NCBI GenBank assembly: GCA_963691705.1
Contig: OY829542.1
Location: 23,546,579-23,610,578 of the forward strand
Length of the DNA stretch: 64,000 nucleotides
DNA from: Viola odorata
Lineage: Eukaryota; Streptophyta; Magnoliopsida; Malpighiales; Violaceae
Direction of reading: 5' to 3'
This document shows positions 31,911 through 43,395 of the stretch, in pieces. The notes under the pieces are model-generated. The model made no database searches. It saw only the letters and a list, made by a program, of their open reading frames with translations, and had not been told where the DNA came from. The translations under genes were made by a program, and so were the position numbers. Every line of letters begins with the position of its first letter. The stretch's first letter is position 1.

Positions 31911-32925
31911 GGAAGAAATGGAAACGAAATCCCAACAAACTTTGAAGCAAAAGGGTTTATATTTGTATAAAAAACGTGATTATTATGCATTTACCCTTTG
32001 ACTATATATGTTTATAGAAGAAAAGAAAAGAAAAGAAAAAGGGATCTGCCGCTTGCTCCCGCGTAGAATCTGGTCGGTTTGCCGTTTGGTTTCCGTGTGG
32101 TACTCTGTTAGTTGTAAGAAGGCGAGAGGTCTGTTCCGGTGGAGGTTAACTAATCAGGGGCTGACGCGTGTGAAGCTGTTGCTCATGTCTAGACAACAGC
32201 ACAACACAACACGGCACAATTACGATGCCATAAATTATGAGTTATCCAAAATAATTTCAGAGCACTCCTTTTGCTTCTATTTATTACTAACTTTTAATTC
32301 TTGTTTCAAATTCGGATTTGTAAATAAAAATTATTTGTAGAAAATTTTATTCCTGTTTGAAATTCGATAATATTAAAATGATATTATTTTACCATCTAAA
32401 AAATTAAAGTTATCGGCTATTTCCATACTACCAATGTGAATGATTTGAATAAATTTTCTCCACTTCATTATTTATAACTTATTTTAAAAAATTATATTAT
32501 TAATTATTATTATAATATTAAAAATTAAATTTATAATTTATTAAAAATCAAACATGTATTAACCACTTGAGTTATAAATTAATATCATACAACAGCTTAT
32601 TATGTAAAGATGAAAAATTAAGTCTAGTAAATAATTTAAATTGTCGGTAGCAAATTACATGGTTTGATAACAGATATAGTATTAATTTTCGTGAAGTTAT
32701 TAAAATGTCTAGCACGCACTTCCCCAAATGTCTCAGTCTTTGCATAATGCCCTATCTCACACTTTGCTTACTTTGACATTTCTGGCGTTGAAAACTTCAA
32801 ACGGTGTCATGAATCTTTGACATAATTTGATTCTTTTCCCACGTCATCTACGACCCCATAGGCCCATACCCATAATATCATCTAGTTAAGTAATTATATA
32901 TCGACACCATTTTATTTTTATTCTT
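31911..32925. other. Presumed promoter of choline kinase copy 2, then AT-rich spacer
   Basis: A GC-richer 150-bp patch at 32045-32200 lies beyond a purine-rich AAAAGAAAAG tract and could be the transcription start zone of the minus-strand gene. The rest is AT-rich with no ORF of note. Confidence 0.3.
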
Positions 32926-33415
32926 GTTTTGTAAACAAAATCGGTACTTTGATAGCTTAGTGGTTCTTCTCCGAAATTATATACCCATAATTTTGTTTTG
33001 TTCGAATCTCCTCCTTTACTATTCATATCTACACAAAAAAAAATCAACATCATATTATTTTCTTGTAAAAAATTATTTGATAAGTCAATGGTTCTTTCTA
33101 TAATGTAGAGAGTGCAAAATCTCGAATTCGAGTCTATTTCTCAATTTTCTTATTTGTTTATAAAAAAGAAAAACGACACCATAATATCTTCTTGTCAAAA
33201 ATTATTTAATAATTCAATAATTATTTCTAAAAGTAGAAAGGATAATGTCTCGAATTTGAGTCTCCTTATCTATAATTTTATTTATATCAATAAATATATA
33301 TATCTTCTTGTCAAAAATTATTTAATAACTCAAATAAAAAATGAAAAATCCCGAATTTGAATCTTTTTATCAATAATCATATCTATTTAAAAAATGTGCG
33401 GCACCATCATATCTC
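32926..33415 (+). repeat. Array of four tRNA/SINE-like units, period about 100-130 bp
   Basis: Unit 1 has TAGCTTAGTGG (32952) and GTTCGAATCTC (33000), a good A/B-box pair. Three further copies keep the block CTTGT(C/A)AAAAATTATTT(G/A)ATAA at 33061, 33190 and 33306, and a B-box-like (C)TCGAATT(T/C)GAGTCT at 33121, 33249 and 33350. Adjacent copies end in CACCAT..ATAT. The units look like a SINE or tRNA-derived element amplified in tandem. Confidence 0.55.
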
Positions 33416-34566
33416 AAGAGACTACACATTTTTAGAATTTTGTACTAAATTAGAAAAAAATAAGTATTTTAAGATGTGCATCTATCATAAATTTTTTTCT
33501 TCAAAATTATACATTTTTCACATATACAGTTTATAAAAATCTTGCCCCACGCTGCTTGGATTTTATAATTCTATCCCTATCAGAATAGAATCAGGGTATT
33601 ACAAAAATGATCATCGCTTCTGTCGTTTCTTTTCTTTATTTCTTTAATCGTTGGATAAATAAAAATCTTCCGATCTCTCTTAACGTTAATAGAATGATAC
33701 TATTCATTTGAGGTTTAATTTTGCACAGTTTTTACAATATACTTTATTTTATTAAAAAATCAACTATTTTTATATTTACTTTTTATATTTACTTTTTATT
33801 TTTCTTATTTTGCAACGCGGAACTTTGGTTCTCACATGGTCACACCCCAGCATCATCCTCTCCGGAAGTGAGATTTTTTTTAAAATAGTTATACGAGATC
33901 CTGATATTTTTCTTCACTTCTAAATTAAACCTTAATTTTAACCTCTCGCTGAATTGCCCCCAACTTCTTACTCCGTTACTCACGTTTGCCTCCAACTTAT
34001 CCGCTGTTATACATTTATGCACTTGTATCCCCCAGTTTCTAACAAACTAGACTAGCGTCATCTATTTTATTCCGTCAAGTAGCTGACACGATTTTTTTCT
34101 TTTATCTGCACTTAAAAACGATGCAAATTTAGATAAAGTGATAATAAAAAAAATCAAACTTAATTCTAATTTGAAAATAAACCTCAAAATAGAGAAAAAA
34201 AATGTTAATTAGTTAACCTCATCCCAAATATATTTTTTAAATGCGAGGAAAATATCTAAACAAATAATAAAAATAATGAATTTAAAATGTAAACATATCT
34301 AAACAAATAATAAAAATAATAAATTTAAAATGTAAACATGTGAAAAGAAAATCAGAATGAAGATGTGTGTTATCATGGGTCAATGTGTTTTTGTTTCTAT
34401 TTTTACAAAAGGTTTCCTAAAAAATTTAAAAAAACTTATCTAATTTTGTCTAGGAAAGATTAAATTTTTCTAAAAATTTTAGATCGAATTTTGAGACTTT
34501 GTTTTCAATAAGGGAGAAATAAAAATTAATTTGGATTAAGTGTAATGTTAATTTATATTATTTTAT
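33416..34566. other. AT-rich spacer with a diverged foldback-element arm
   Basis: No gene. About 33882-34000 resembles the left arm of the foldback element at 34567 (TGATATTTTTCTTCA, CTCGCTGAATTGCCC, CACGTTTGCCTCCAAC). A 35-bp direct repeat AAACAAATAATAAAAATAATxAATTTAAAATGTAAACAT occurs twice near 34258-34340. Confidence 0.4.
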
Positions 34567-34933
34567 GAAAAAAATGATATTAGACCCTGATTTTTTTCCT
34601 CAGTCCTAAATCATACCCTAATTGAATCCTTTGCTGAATAGGCCCTAATTTTATATTTCGCCGTGCACGTTTACCCCCAACTTAGTTAATATATCTCGTA
34701 AAATTAACATCGTTTAAAACACGAGTCAGTTAAAGGGTACTGAGAGGAGACTAACGACGTTAGTCTTCATTAGTTGAAAAGTTAGAAGTACGGGGTCTAA
34801 TTGACTAACGATAACTAAATTAGGAGTAAATGTACGCGACAAAAAATAAAATTAAGAGCTTATTTAACGAGGATTTAAAATTAAGATCTAATTTTGGAAT
34901 GAGAGAGAAAATCAGTCTTATATAACTTTTTTC
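34567..34933. mobile_element. Foldback MITE with long inverted arms
   Basis: The left arm from 34567 (GAAAAAAATGATATTAGACC) and the right arm ending 34933 are reverse complements for about 90 bp, extending with gaps to about 120 bp (GTTTACCCCCAACTTAGTTA against ACTAAATTAGGAGTAAATGT). The core is short and has no ORF. The TSD is unclear. Confidence 0.65.
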
Positions 34934-34969
34934 TTTTTTTTTTTTTTTTCCAAAACCAATAAGCCATAG

Positions 34970-35150
34970 CCCATAACACAGAAAAAACTTAGGTAGATCA
35001 TGATTTACCTACATCATGATCTAGGATGATGACACGTGCCCCAAATAGTGCTAAAATACCACTATTCTTGACACTTTTAGACACGTGTCATCATCCCACA
35101 TCATGATGTAGATAGATCATGATCTACCCAAGTTTTACTCCCCATAACAC
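34970..35150. mobile_element. Hairpin MITE with 10-bp TSD (Mutator-like)
   Basis: The element is 34980-35140 (161 bp). Its arms are inverted repeats for about 60 bp (AACTTAGGTAGATCATGATT and its complement, through GATGATGACACGTG). Identical flanks CCCATAACAC at 34970-34979 and 35141-35150 form a 10-bp duplication. That length is typical of Mutator-type elements. It has no coding capacity. Confidence 0.8.
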
Positions 35151-35524
35151 CGTCAAATGGTGCTAATAAATTTGTGGATCGATTTTTATACAATCAAAAA
35201 GTGATTATTGCTTTGCAAAAATAAGAACCAACGAAATAAAAAGGGATTCTTTTATTTTGTCCCAGCAAATCCATTAATTCCATAACTTTCTAGTTGATTT
35301 ACAGATCAACTTTTTCTTCTCTTATCCATCATCTTGTTTAAAGAAAAAGGATTTAATAGTGATTTAATAATAATTTAATGTGCAATCATTCTCACCATCT
35401 TTTAGCCAAATAAAACCTTTCCCTACTAATATTGCCAAACAAGCTTTACCATTTTTCTACAGGAAATACTTAATGAATCATTCCTTTTCTTTCCTTTCTC
35501 TTCCGTCCAACCATCCAAACACAG

Positions 35525-35641
35525 TATAAAGAGGAAAGACCACTGCATCAGTGCATCAGGAGCTTCAAAAGCATAAGAAAGTTGCGGTCCAAGTTAATGG
35601 GAACCACTCCACAAGAAAAAGAATCTAGCATCAAACCAAAG
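35525..35641 (+). other. Possible orphan promoter and first coding exon
   Basis: TATAAA at 35525-35530 is followed 67 bp later by ATG 35597 and 15 codons (MGTTPQEKESSIKPK), ending exactly at AAG/GTACAA, a valid donor. I found no convincing later exon downstream, so it is either the start of a gene with a long intron, now cut by transposons, or a chance pattern. Confidence 0.3.
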
Positions 35642-38078
35642 GTACAAACAAACTCTAGCTTTTTTGCTTTATTCTAAACCGTATGATATTGTTGTTTGTG
35701 GGTTTCGGAGCATGTGTGTTTCTTGAATATGCAATTTTAAAAAATAAAGGTAAGGACTATGTTAATCTTCACATGACTTATATTCCCTAACCCAATATGC
35801 CGGTAAAAAATGAGTTGCATTGTCAGCCCATGATCAAAACTTCAATTGTGTCTCACAAATCCATTTAGGAAAACATGGAAAGGAACTTTATTCCTTGGTA
35901 AGGTCAAATCCACCGTTTTACGATGAAAAAGAAAGTTAGTATACTTACCGTGCACTCCAAGCCAGACAGTTATACTCTAAATAGGAAATGAAATATTCTT
36001 TTGTCTGACCTGATTAAAGAATATAATTAATTCCTCAAATATTACTCCAACTTGATATAAAAATTCTTAAACTTTTAGATATCTTATCATATTTAGTCCT
36101 CCAAACTTTAGCTGTCAAAGGGTATAAATATAACTACAAAAGAATTCTCTAAACACAATTTATGCCTTGGTTATTAGGGGAAAATGTATAAGACTAAAAA
36201 AAAACAAATCATTTTCCATGAAAAATGAGTAGGGAAAATGAGGGAAATCAACTTCCTCTCATAGTGAATGGAAAATATTTTCCTTTCCTACAATTGGTGT
36301 CTCTCTCTTTCTCCTCTCTCATCTTTTTTATTTTTCTTTCTTAAATAAATTTAGTTTCCTTACTCTATATAATGAACAAAATAAATTAAAAACTATAACA
36401 ACATAATCTCTATCTCAAAATGAGTAATTCTATATTCACTTTTTTTTACTTTTTTTTAATTTTTTAAAATTGGTTTTGTACTTTATTCACAACTTCTTTG
36501 CAACCGCTCCATAACAACTTTACAATAAATTCTTTATAACTTTTACACATTTTGCTCTCTACTTTTTCCACAATTGGCCTTCGGGGGATTCTGGCTTGAG
36601 TGTCAAAGTATTTTTCTCTTTTTTTGCAGGTTTCGAGGGACAAATAACCAATCAAAGCTCGCCAAATCAGCACTCCCAATTTCGAGAGCTAACAAAGTGA
36701 GATTTAGGGTTGTGAAAAAACCAAAATCTATAAAATTGAACCAAACTGATTGTAAATCGAATTAAAAAATAGATTATCTGAACTGATAAAATGAAATTTT
36801 GTTTGATCCATAACCGAACTAAAGTTTCTTTTGATATTGGGTATTCAAAATGAGAAACATAGAATAATCAATTAATCTAAACCGAATCGATCCAAAGATA
36901 AATTTATTTCAATTTGGTCAAATTAAATCCATAAAAATGACCAAAAAACTCACATAACAATGAAGTCAAAATGACCTAAATTATTTTATATGGAGAAAAA
37001 ATGATACATTTATCAAACTAGTACTTAATTTTCAAAATTAAGTATATTTTTTTTACAGTAAACACTTTAGTATCGCAATTCATTGAATTATAATTATTGT
37101 TGATCAAACTATTTATTCCCACTTAAATGATTGATTTATTTGTAATGAAGCATTTTATTTAATTCATCTAAATAATCACACCGATGGATAAGCATGAAAC
37201 CAGAAATTATTTTATTATTTTTTATAATTCCAAGTCATTTATTTTTATTTATTTATTTTTATTTTTTAATGACATGTCAGAATTAAAGTGATTTTATTTA
37301 ATTTCTAGAATATAAGAAAATAAATAAAATATTCAATTGGGGTTATTTGAGTCCATTTGACAAACCAAATGTGTAAAAGGTCCAATGTAAAACGTGAGGT
37401 GCATTTTAGGCAAAAAAAACGCAAACGTCATTAAGCCATTTTTTATATAAAAAATAATAATTGATTTTGAAAATGATTACATAATGTGTAACCTAAAAAA
37501 TACTAAGAGAACACTATGAGTAAATAGTTTTTAATTCGAAATAAATAAAAAATATATAAATATATAAATTCCACCCAATTTTGAAGCTGTTTAACATGAT
37601 TTTACCCTGTCCAAATGGTTGATATTTTTTCAATCATGTCAAGAATATTCCTATTAAAATTTGAGATGAATCCAATAGTTAAATCACAAGTTATTGTTCA
37701 TTTTAGGTTTAAAGTAAAAAAATTAAACCTAACTTGGTTTGGCCGATTCACCGATTGAACCGGTTTAATCACTGATTTTACTAATTCAACTAGAATCTAG
37801 TTTCCATACCACAATTGGACCGAAAATCTGGGACATTCGTATACAAGGACATTCAGGCAAAACGACATTAAGTATAGCTATCTATTTGATTAAAGATTAA
37901 AGATTAAAGCATAGATGAAAAGATGGTTTTTGAAGATGCGCGTTGCTGTTGAAATTATGTGTAAAACTCTGTAATTTTCAAACTTAAACTAACTTAACTG
38001 TATTATCAGTCATGTCGCACTTGTCTTAGGATTATTTTTAATCAATCTCGGTAGCAGTTCTGAAAACGTCATCTTTGA
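35642..38078. other. AT-rich region without recognisable genes
   Basis: No supported gene or repeat. One possible exon-like piece follows a good acceptor (TTTTTTTGCAG at about 36629) and reads RFRGTNNQSKLAKSALPIS, but nothing connects to it. Confidence 0.4.
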
Positions 38079-38355
38079 AATGAGCATCAAATTCGTTTTG
38101 TGCCATTTGATGCTCAGCTTGCGGATGTTTTAACTAAGTTGTTGTCCTCCATTCGGTTCAAAGCCTGCAACACAGCTGCAACGGCAACCCACAATTCAAG
38201 CTAAGATTTAATGTCAGGATTTATTTACTTGTAACTGATATACGTTAGTTTTCTGTTGTAACTCAAATATTTTGTACTTGTGTATACATATATATATACC
38301 AACTAGCGTAAACCTGCTTACTTGGGTTTTACATTCACAAATTTTCTCTTTTATT
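38079..38355 (+). pseudogene. Ty1/copia fragment: RNase H C-terminus and LTR-like end
   Basis: 38079-38204 encodes NEHQIRFVPFDAQLADVLTK..., ending at TAA, the typical C-terminus of a copia polyprotein. It is followed by LTR-like sequence with TATATATATACC and TTTTACATTCACA. The upstream part of the element is absent. Confidence 0.6.
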
Positions 38356-38371
38356 TGGTTTCTAATTTCTA

Positions 38372-39509
38372 GTAAGAATGTAACGGTTGAAGTTAGTGAG
38401 GTAGCGTTTGGTTGGCGAAATCAATGAAGAAAGTGACTCGGGAATCTGAGATTCCGAGCTTTATTGCGTTTGGTTGCGTCAAGGAATCACTCTCCTCTGG
38501 AATCTAACTTTCCTTAACCGCCTTGACTTTCCCAAAAATGGGGGAAAGGGATTCCTTGGCTAGGGGGTGGGGAGAGTGATTCCCCCCTACAGGGAAAGTT
38601 AATTTTTTTTGTTAAATGGCATATTTGTCCAAAACTAATTATAAAAAATAACCTAATAAAGCGTCTTCTTCCTTCTCTGTTTTCTAAAACTTTGCCAAAT
38701 TATATTAATTACACAAAAATTATATTAATTACATCAAAATTATAATTAATTACATCAAAATTATTTTAATTACATCAAAATTATAATAATCACATAAAAA
38801 TTACATTGTAATGATGTAAATAATAATAGGTAGAAGAAAATACGGTTAAGAACGGGAACAAATCATCCAAGAAATCTCGATCCTAGACTTGTCTATTGTT
38901 GCAGTTATGTTTTTTTTGCACTGCTAGAACAATATGTGTCATACTTTGTTATAATTTTCAAGGACCCTAATAGGAAGGTTATGTCATTTGTCATTTTCTT
39001 TAACCTGCAAAAAACCATAGTTATAAAGCAAACTCATTTGATATTTTGATTGTTAAAAAATAGACAATTAAATAGAGAGAAAGTCTAACATGTTTAGAGG
39101 AAACTGTGTAGCACAGTATATATAGAAAAGAATAATTATACACCTAACAAGATAAAAAAAGACACTAACAAGATAACAAAGACACAAATATAGAAAAGGA
39201 TAAAATAGTTATTTTTCTTACTTTCCTTGAAGATTCCCAGGTACAAAACAAACACAATAATGTTACTTTCCCGGGAATCTTAAATCCCAACCAAACACAA
39301 AAAACTAGCATTCCCCTCAATCACTCTCCCGGGTATCATTCTCCCGAGAGAGTGATTCCAAGGAGAAAAGTAGCATTCTGTGAACCAAACGCTACCTAAA
39401 GGAAATGTTAATTGAAGAAAGATGCAACAACAACTATGGAGCTAGGGCTTTGAGGGGAGTAGTGGCTGAGGAGATTTTAATTGGAGATCTTGTAGATGGT
39501 GGCTTTGTC
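38372..39509 (+). pseudogene. Fragment resembling a Clp/Hsp100 C-terminal domain, split by a transposon
   Basis: 38372-38398 reads NVTVEVS. Beyond the 999-bp transposon, 39398-39509 continues in frame as KEMLIEERCNNNYGARALRG... up to IGDLVDGGFV, where the copia LTR begins. The order VTVEV-S..-(L)xxE-x-YGARxLR--AEEIL-GD is reminiscent of the last domain of ClpA/C-type ATPases, although the segment after GARALR is shortened. It is a gene relic, not an intact gene. The family assignment is tentative. Confidence 0.35.
38399..39397. mobile_element. Non-autonomous DNA transposon, TIR AGGTAGCGTTTGGTT
   Basis: A 999-bp element with a 15-bp perfect terminal inverted repeat (AGGTAGCGTTTGGTT at 38399; AACCAAACGCTACCT ending 39397). 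Subterminal regions are also inverted and rich in GGGAATC/GATTCCC words. There is no transposase. Flanking bases GTG and AAA give no clear TSD, so the superfamily (PIF/Harbinger or hAT) is undecided. Confidence 0.75.
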
Positions 39510-40095
39510 TGTTAGAACCAACGGATATTCACTGTTGTTCTCAACCTTATGAACAACAGTGAAGGAACAAATCAATTCAATTAATACATGAATCAATTAA
39601 CGGAATGCGGAAGCGTACCTGATGATGATGCCATGATCTTGAAGAAATCCGGGAACAAAGGTCTTCTGGTGGATTGTTGCCTTAGGGCTGAATGGGGAGT
39701 CGTCGTTCTCTATCTTTTCTGATAACGCTCTGTTGTTTTTCTTTTTAGAAAGAAAACCTAATTTTTTCCTTATGCATTAAAACAGAAGAACTTTTCCTTA
39801 TATATGACAACTTCCACCAGGGACCAAATCCCAATTATATTTAACTTATGTTAATTACAAATTGACCCATCAACAATTGTAATTAACCCGGGACTCTGCA
39901 CAAATACTGAATGTGCCCCCACACTGTATTAATTAGACGATTGGACCCCTCAACTTTATTAGATCATCAATTTGGTCCAATTAACTTTATGTTAACAATA
40001 TATTATGTAACGATACACACATAACATATGCATCCATATGTTCCAGAGTGTACTAATGGTACTAATGCGTTAGTCCCGTTGTCCAAACTCCAACA
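39510..40095 (-). repeat. 3' LTR of the copia element
   Basis: On the minus strand it runs TGTTGGAGTTTG...GGTTCTAACA. A perfect 13-bp inverted repeat (TTCACTGTTGTTC / GAACAACAGTGAA, 39528-39540 and 39551-39563) sits near its 3' end. Confidence 0.9.
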
Positions 40096-40108
40096 ATCTC
40101 CCACTTGG
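40096..40108 (-). other. Polypurine tract of the copia element
   Basis: CCAAGTGGGAGAT on the minus strand, directly before the 3' LTR. This is the usual copia plus-strand primer. Confidence 0.75.
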
Positions 40109-40505
40109 ACAACTACACAATATGCGTTCCTTATAGTACCACCTTTTGTCATACAATCATATGTTAACCCATAAATGCTAGCATATATCCGTCTAATTCA
40201 ATCCGGTCCATTAGCTTCATTAATACAAGAACCAAAAGAGCAGTCGTCGCAGTCCAAGCAACTAAACTCATAATGATTACGAGTACTAACTAACTAACGA
40301 CATGGATCCAGTGTGCATGTGCAGCATGGAAATTACAAGTGATCTATACTTGTCAGATTTCCAACTGATCCTCTTTACTTTATGAGATCAAAAATCCAAA
40401 GCATATATTGAATAAAATCAATATCCATAAACTGTGAAATAACATAATACACAGTCATCGCATATATGAGTCACAAAAAATGTACAAACCAAACTCCCAC
40501 TAATC

Positions 40506-41594
40506 TCAGGCATCTAACTTAATGACACCCATACTCGATACATGGCCATGAAATGCTATAGGTGTCAATGCCTTAGTGAGCGGATCCGCAACCATATCGT
40601 TTGTACCCAATAACTCTATGCTAACTTGATTGCTCTGAACCCTTTCTTTAACGGCAAGGAACTTTATATCAATGTACTTTGATCTGGAAGAACTCCGATT
40701 ACAGTTAGAGTACAGCACAGCAGCCCGGTTGTCACAAAAGATCCTCAATGGTCTCTCAATACCAGTGACAACTCGCAGTCCCTTAACCATGTTCCGCAGC
40801 CATATAGCATGACTGGATGCCCCGTAGCAAGCTATGAATTCAGCCTCCATAGTGAAAGATGCAACAAGTGACTGTTTCGCACTCTTCCATGAAATTGCTC
40901 CTTCAGCCAGAAGAAAGACATAACCTGAAGTCGATCTCCGGCTATCCTGGCATCCAGCGAAATCAGAATCAGTATACCTAATGATCTCAAGATGATCTGA
41001 TCTCCTGTATGTGAGCATATAGTCTTTCATTTTCTGCAGGTATCTAAAGACCCTTTTGGCTGCAACCCAATGATCCCTTCCAGGATTGCTCTGGTATCTG
41101 CCCAACATACCAACAATAAATGCAAGATCCGGACGGGTGCAAACCTGTGCATACATGATGCTTCCCACAGCCGAAGCATATGGTACACCCTTCATGAACT
41201 TGCGGTCCAAGTCCGTCTTAGGACACTGATCAAGGCTAAACTTCTCACCTTTGGAGACAGGAGTATCATGTGGCTTACAATTTTGCATGCTAAATCTCTT
41301 TAGTACTTTATCGATATAACCCTTTTGTGATAATCCAAGGGTACTCCGTGAACGATCACGGTGTATCTGAATCCCCAACACAAAAGATGCTTCCCCAAGG
41401 TCTTTCATCTCAAAGTTATCTGAGAGGAAAGCCTTAGTATCCTGAAGAAGCTTTACATCGTTAGTAGCAAGCAAAATGTCATCCACATATAACAGTAGAA
41501 ATACAAATCTACTCCCACTGAACTTATGGTACAGACAGTCCTCCACAGCATTTACTTCGAAACCGTATGAAGTAATAACACTATGGAACTTCAC
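40506..41594 (-). pseudogene. Copia RT (C-terminal half) and RNase H
   Basis: It carries the RT catalytic YVDDIL (near residue 37), the second half of RT, and RNase H (RYTDSDFAGCQDSRRSTSGYVFLL, ending in MVADPLTKALTPIAF). It overlaps the preceding ORF by 14 bp in another frame. About 25 residues around the usual KSLYGLKQA motif are missing there, so this is a deletion plus frameshift. Confidence 0.85.
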
Positions 41595-43395
41595 TACCCT
41601 CGTTGGAGGATAGTCCTTCTGGTCGCCTCATGTAGATTTCTTCCTCAAGATCCCCATTGAGGAAAGCAGTCTTTACATCCATTTGGTGTAGCTTAAGATC
41701 GAAATGTGCCGTTAGTGCCATAATAGTCCTAAAAGAGTCCTTCGATGAAACTGGAGAGAAGGTCTCTTTATAGTCTATTCCTTCCTTTTGGGTGAACCCT
41801 TTCGCGACAAGACGTGCCTTATACCTCTCAATATTGCTCTGAGAATCCCTTTTGGTTTTGAAAACCCATTTGCAACCTATCGGTTTCTTTTCCTCAGGCA
41901 ATGGTACAAGTTCCCAAACGTCGTTGTCCTTCATGGATTTGAGTTCATCCCCTATGGCCCTTATCCACTCTCGAGCATCAGAACGACTATTAGCTTCTTT
42001 AAAGGTGAGCGGGTCATCCTCCAAAGAGTCAATAGTATCCTCATGTTCTTGCAGAAATACGATATAATCATCCGAAATCGCATTTCTTCTCACTCTAGTG
42101 GATCTCCTTAACGACATATCTGCCTGTACTTGGTCCTCAACTATTTGAGGTTGTTGAATTTGATCCGGTTGTAGACCCTCATGGACATCCTGATGATCCT
42201 CAGGTATAACCTGTGGATCTAGTCCTGGTCCTGCAGGAAGATTAATGACGTCGTTTCTTGCTCTCTGAGGGATAAGAGTAGGAATCGGAACAATAAGTTC
42301 ATCTTTTCCCTCAGAAACTTTATGAGGATGAGAAATATCTGAATCCTCCTCAAAGACGACATCTGACCTTCTATCTTCCCCCCCAAAATCAACATCCTCA
42401 AAGAACCAAGCATTTCCCGTCTCAAAAAATGTTCGGGTAGTAGGGTTGTAAAACTTATACCCCCGTGACCTCTCCGGATAACCAACAAAATAGCAACTAA
42501 CTGTCCTTAAGTCCAGTTTCCTTTCATCAGGCCTATAAGGCCTTGCCTCTGCTGGACATCCCCAAACCTTTAAATGTTTTAGGACAGGCTTTCGGCCAGT
42601 CCATAACTCATATGGGGTTTTGTTAGTCGCTTTTGTTGGTATCCTATTGAGAATGTAGACTGTAGTTCTTAAGGCATCTCCCCAGAGTGATGTAGGTAAG
42701 GTGGTATTGGCAATCATACTCCTTATTATATCCTTAAGGGTACGGTTCCTCCTTTCAGATACACCATTCATGGTCGGAGACCCCGGCATGGTGTATTGTG
42801 GAACTATCCCACACTCATCGAGAAATTGGGCAAATGGCCCAGGACGCTGTTCACCTGATCCATCATATCGACCGTAGTACTCACCACCACGATCCGATCT
42901 GACAGCCTTAATAGTCTTGCCGAGTTGATTCTCAACCTCGGTCTTGAAAGACTTGAAAGCGTCCAACGCCTCGGACTTTTCCTTTAAGAGGTATAGATAT
43001 CCGTATTGAGAGAAATCATCTATAAAACTGATAAAGTATCGTTGACCATTCCAGGATGCTGTAGGGAATGGACCACAAATGTCTGTATGTACCAATTTTA
43101 GAGTTTCCGAACTTCTCTCGGCCTCAAACCGTCTTTTGTTAGTTGTTTTGCCCTTTATGCACTCGATGCAAACCTGCTGGTCTATACGATCGAGTTCACT
43201 AAGAATTCCATCTGACACAAGTCGGTCTATTCTCCTTGCGGAGATATGACCTAACCATTTGTGCCATAACCTGAATGAATCCTCAGTTGGTAATTTACGC
43301 TTAATCCCTCTGGACTCGCTAGCATAACATTCATTATTGCTGTCAACCGAATGCAATAAATACAAGTTATGCTCTGCAACACTGCAAAGAAACAC
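41581..43395 (-). pseudogene. Copia integrase and RT (N-terminal half)
   Basis: A 604-codon reading frame. The integrase zinc-binding domain (WHKWLGHIS...CIECIKGK) is near residues 44-86. The catalytic core has D in TDICGP, D in RSDRGGEY and E in NGVSERRN. Next come the linker [11 protein letters not shown] and the RT start ([40 protein letters not shown]). All three integrase acidic residues are kept. It ends prematurely at the RT deletion. Confidence 0.88.

Noticed and set aside
32926..33415. Regularly spaced repeats considered as a CRISPR-like array
   Set aside because: The repeats are diverged and contain pol III box-like words, and this is plant nuclear DNA. SINE-derived units explain them better.
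36464..36765. Overlapping ORFs on both strands near 36.5 kb
   Set aside because: They are short, mutually overlapping and without a domain or matching splice sites. Only a possible acceptor was noted.
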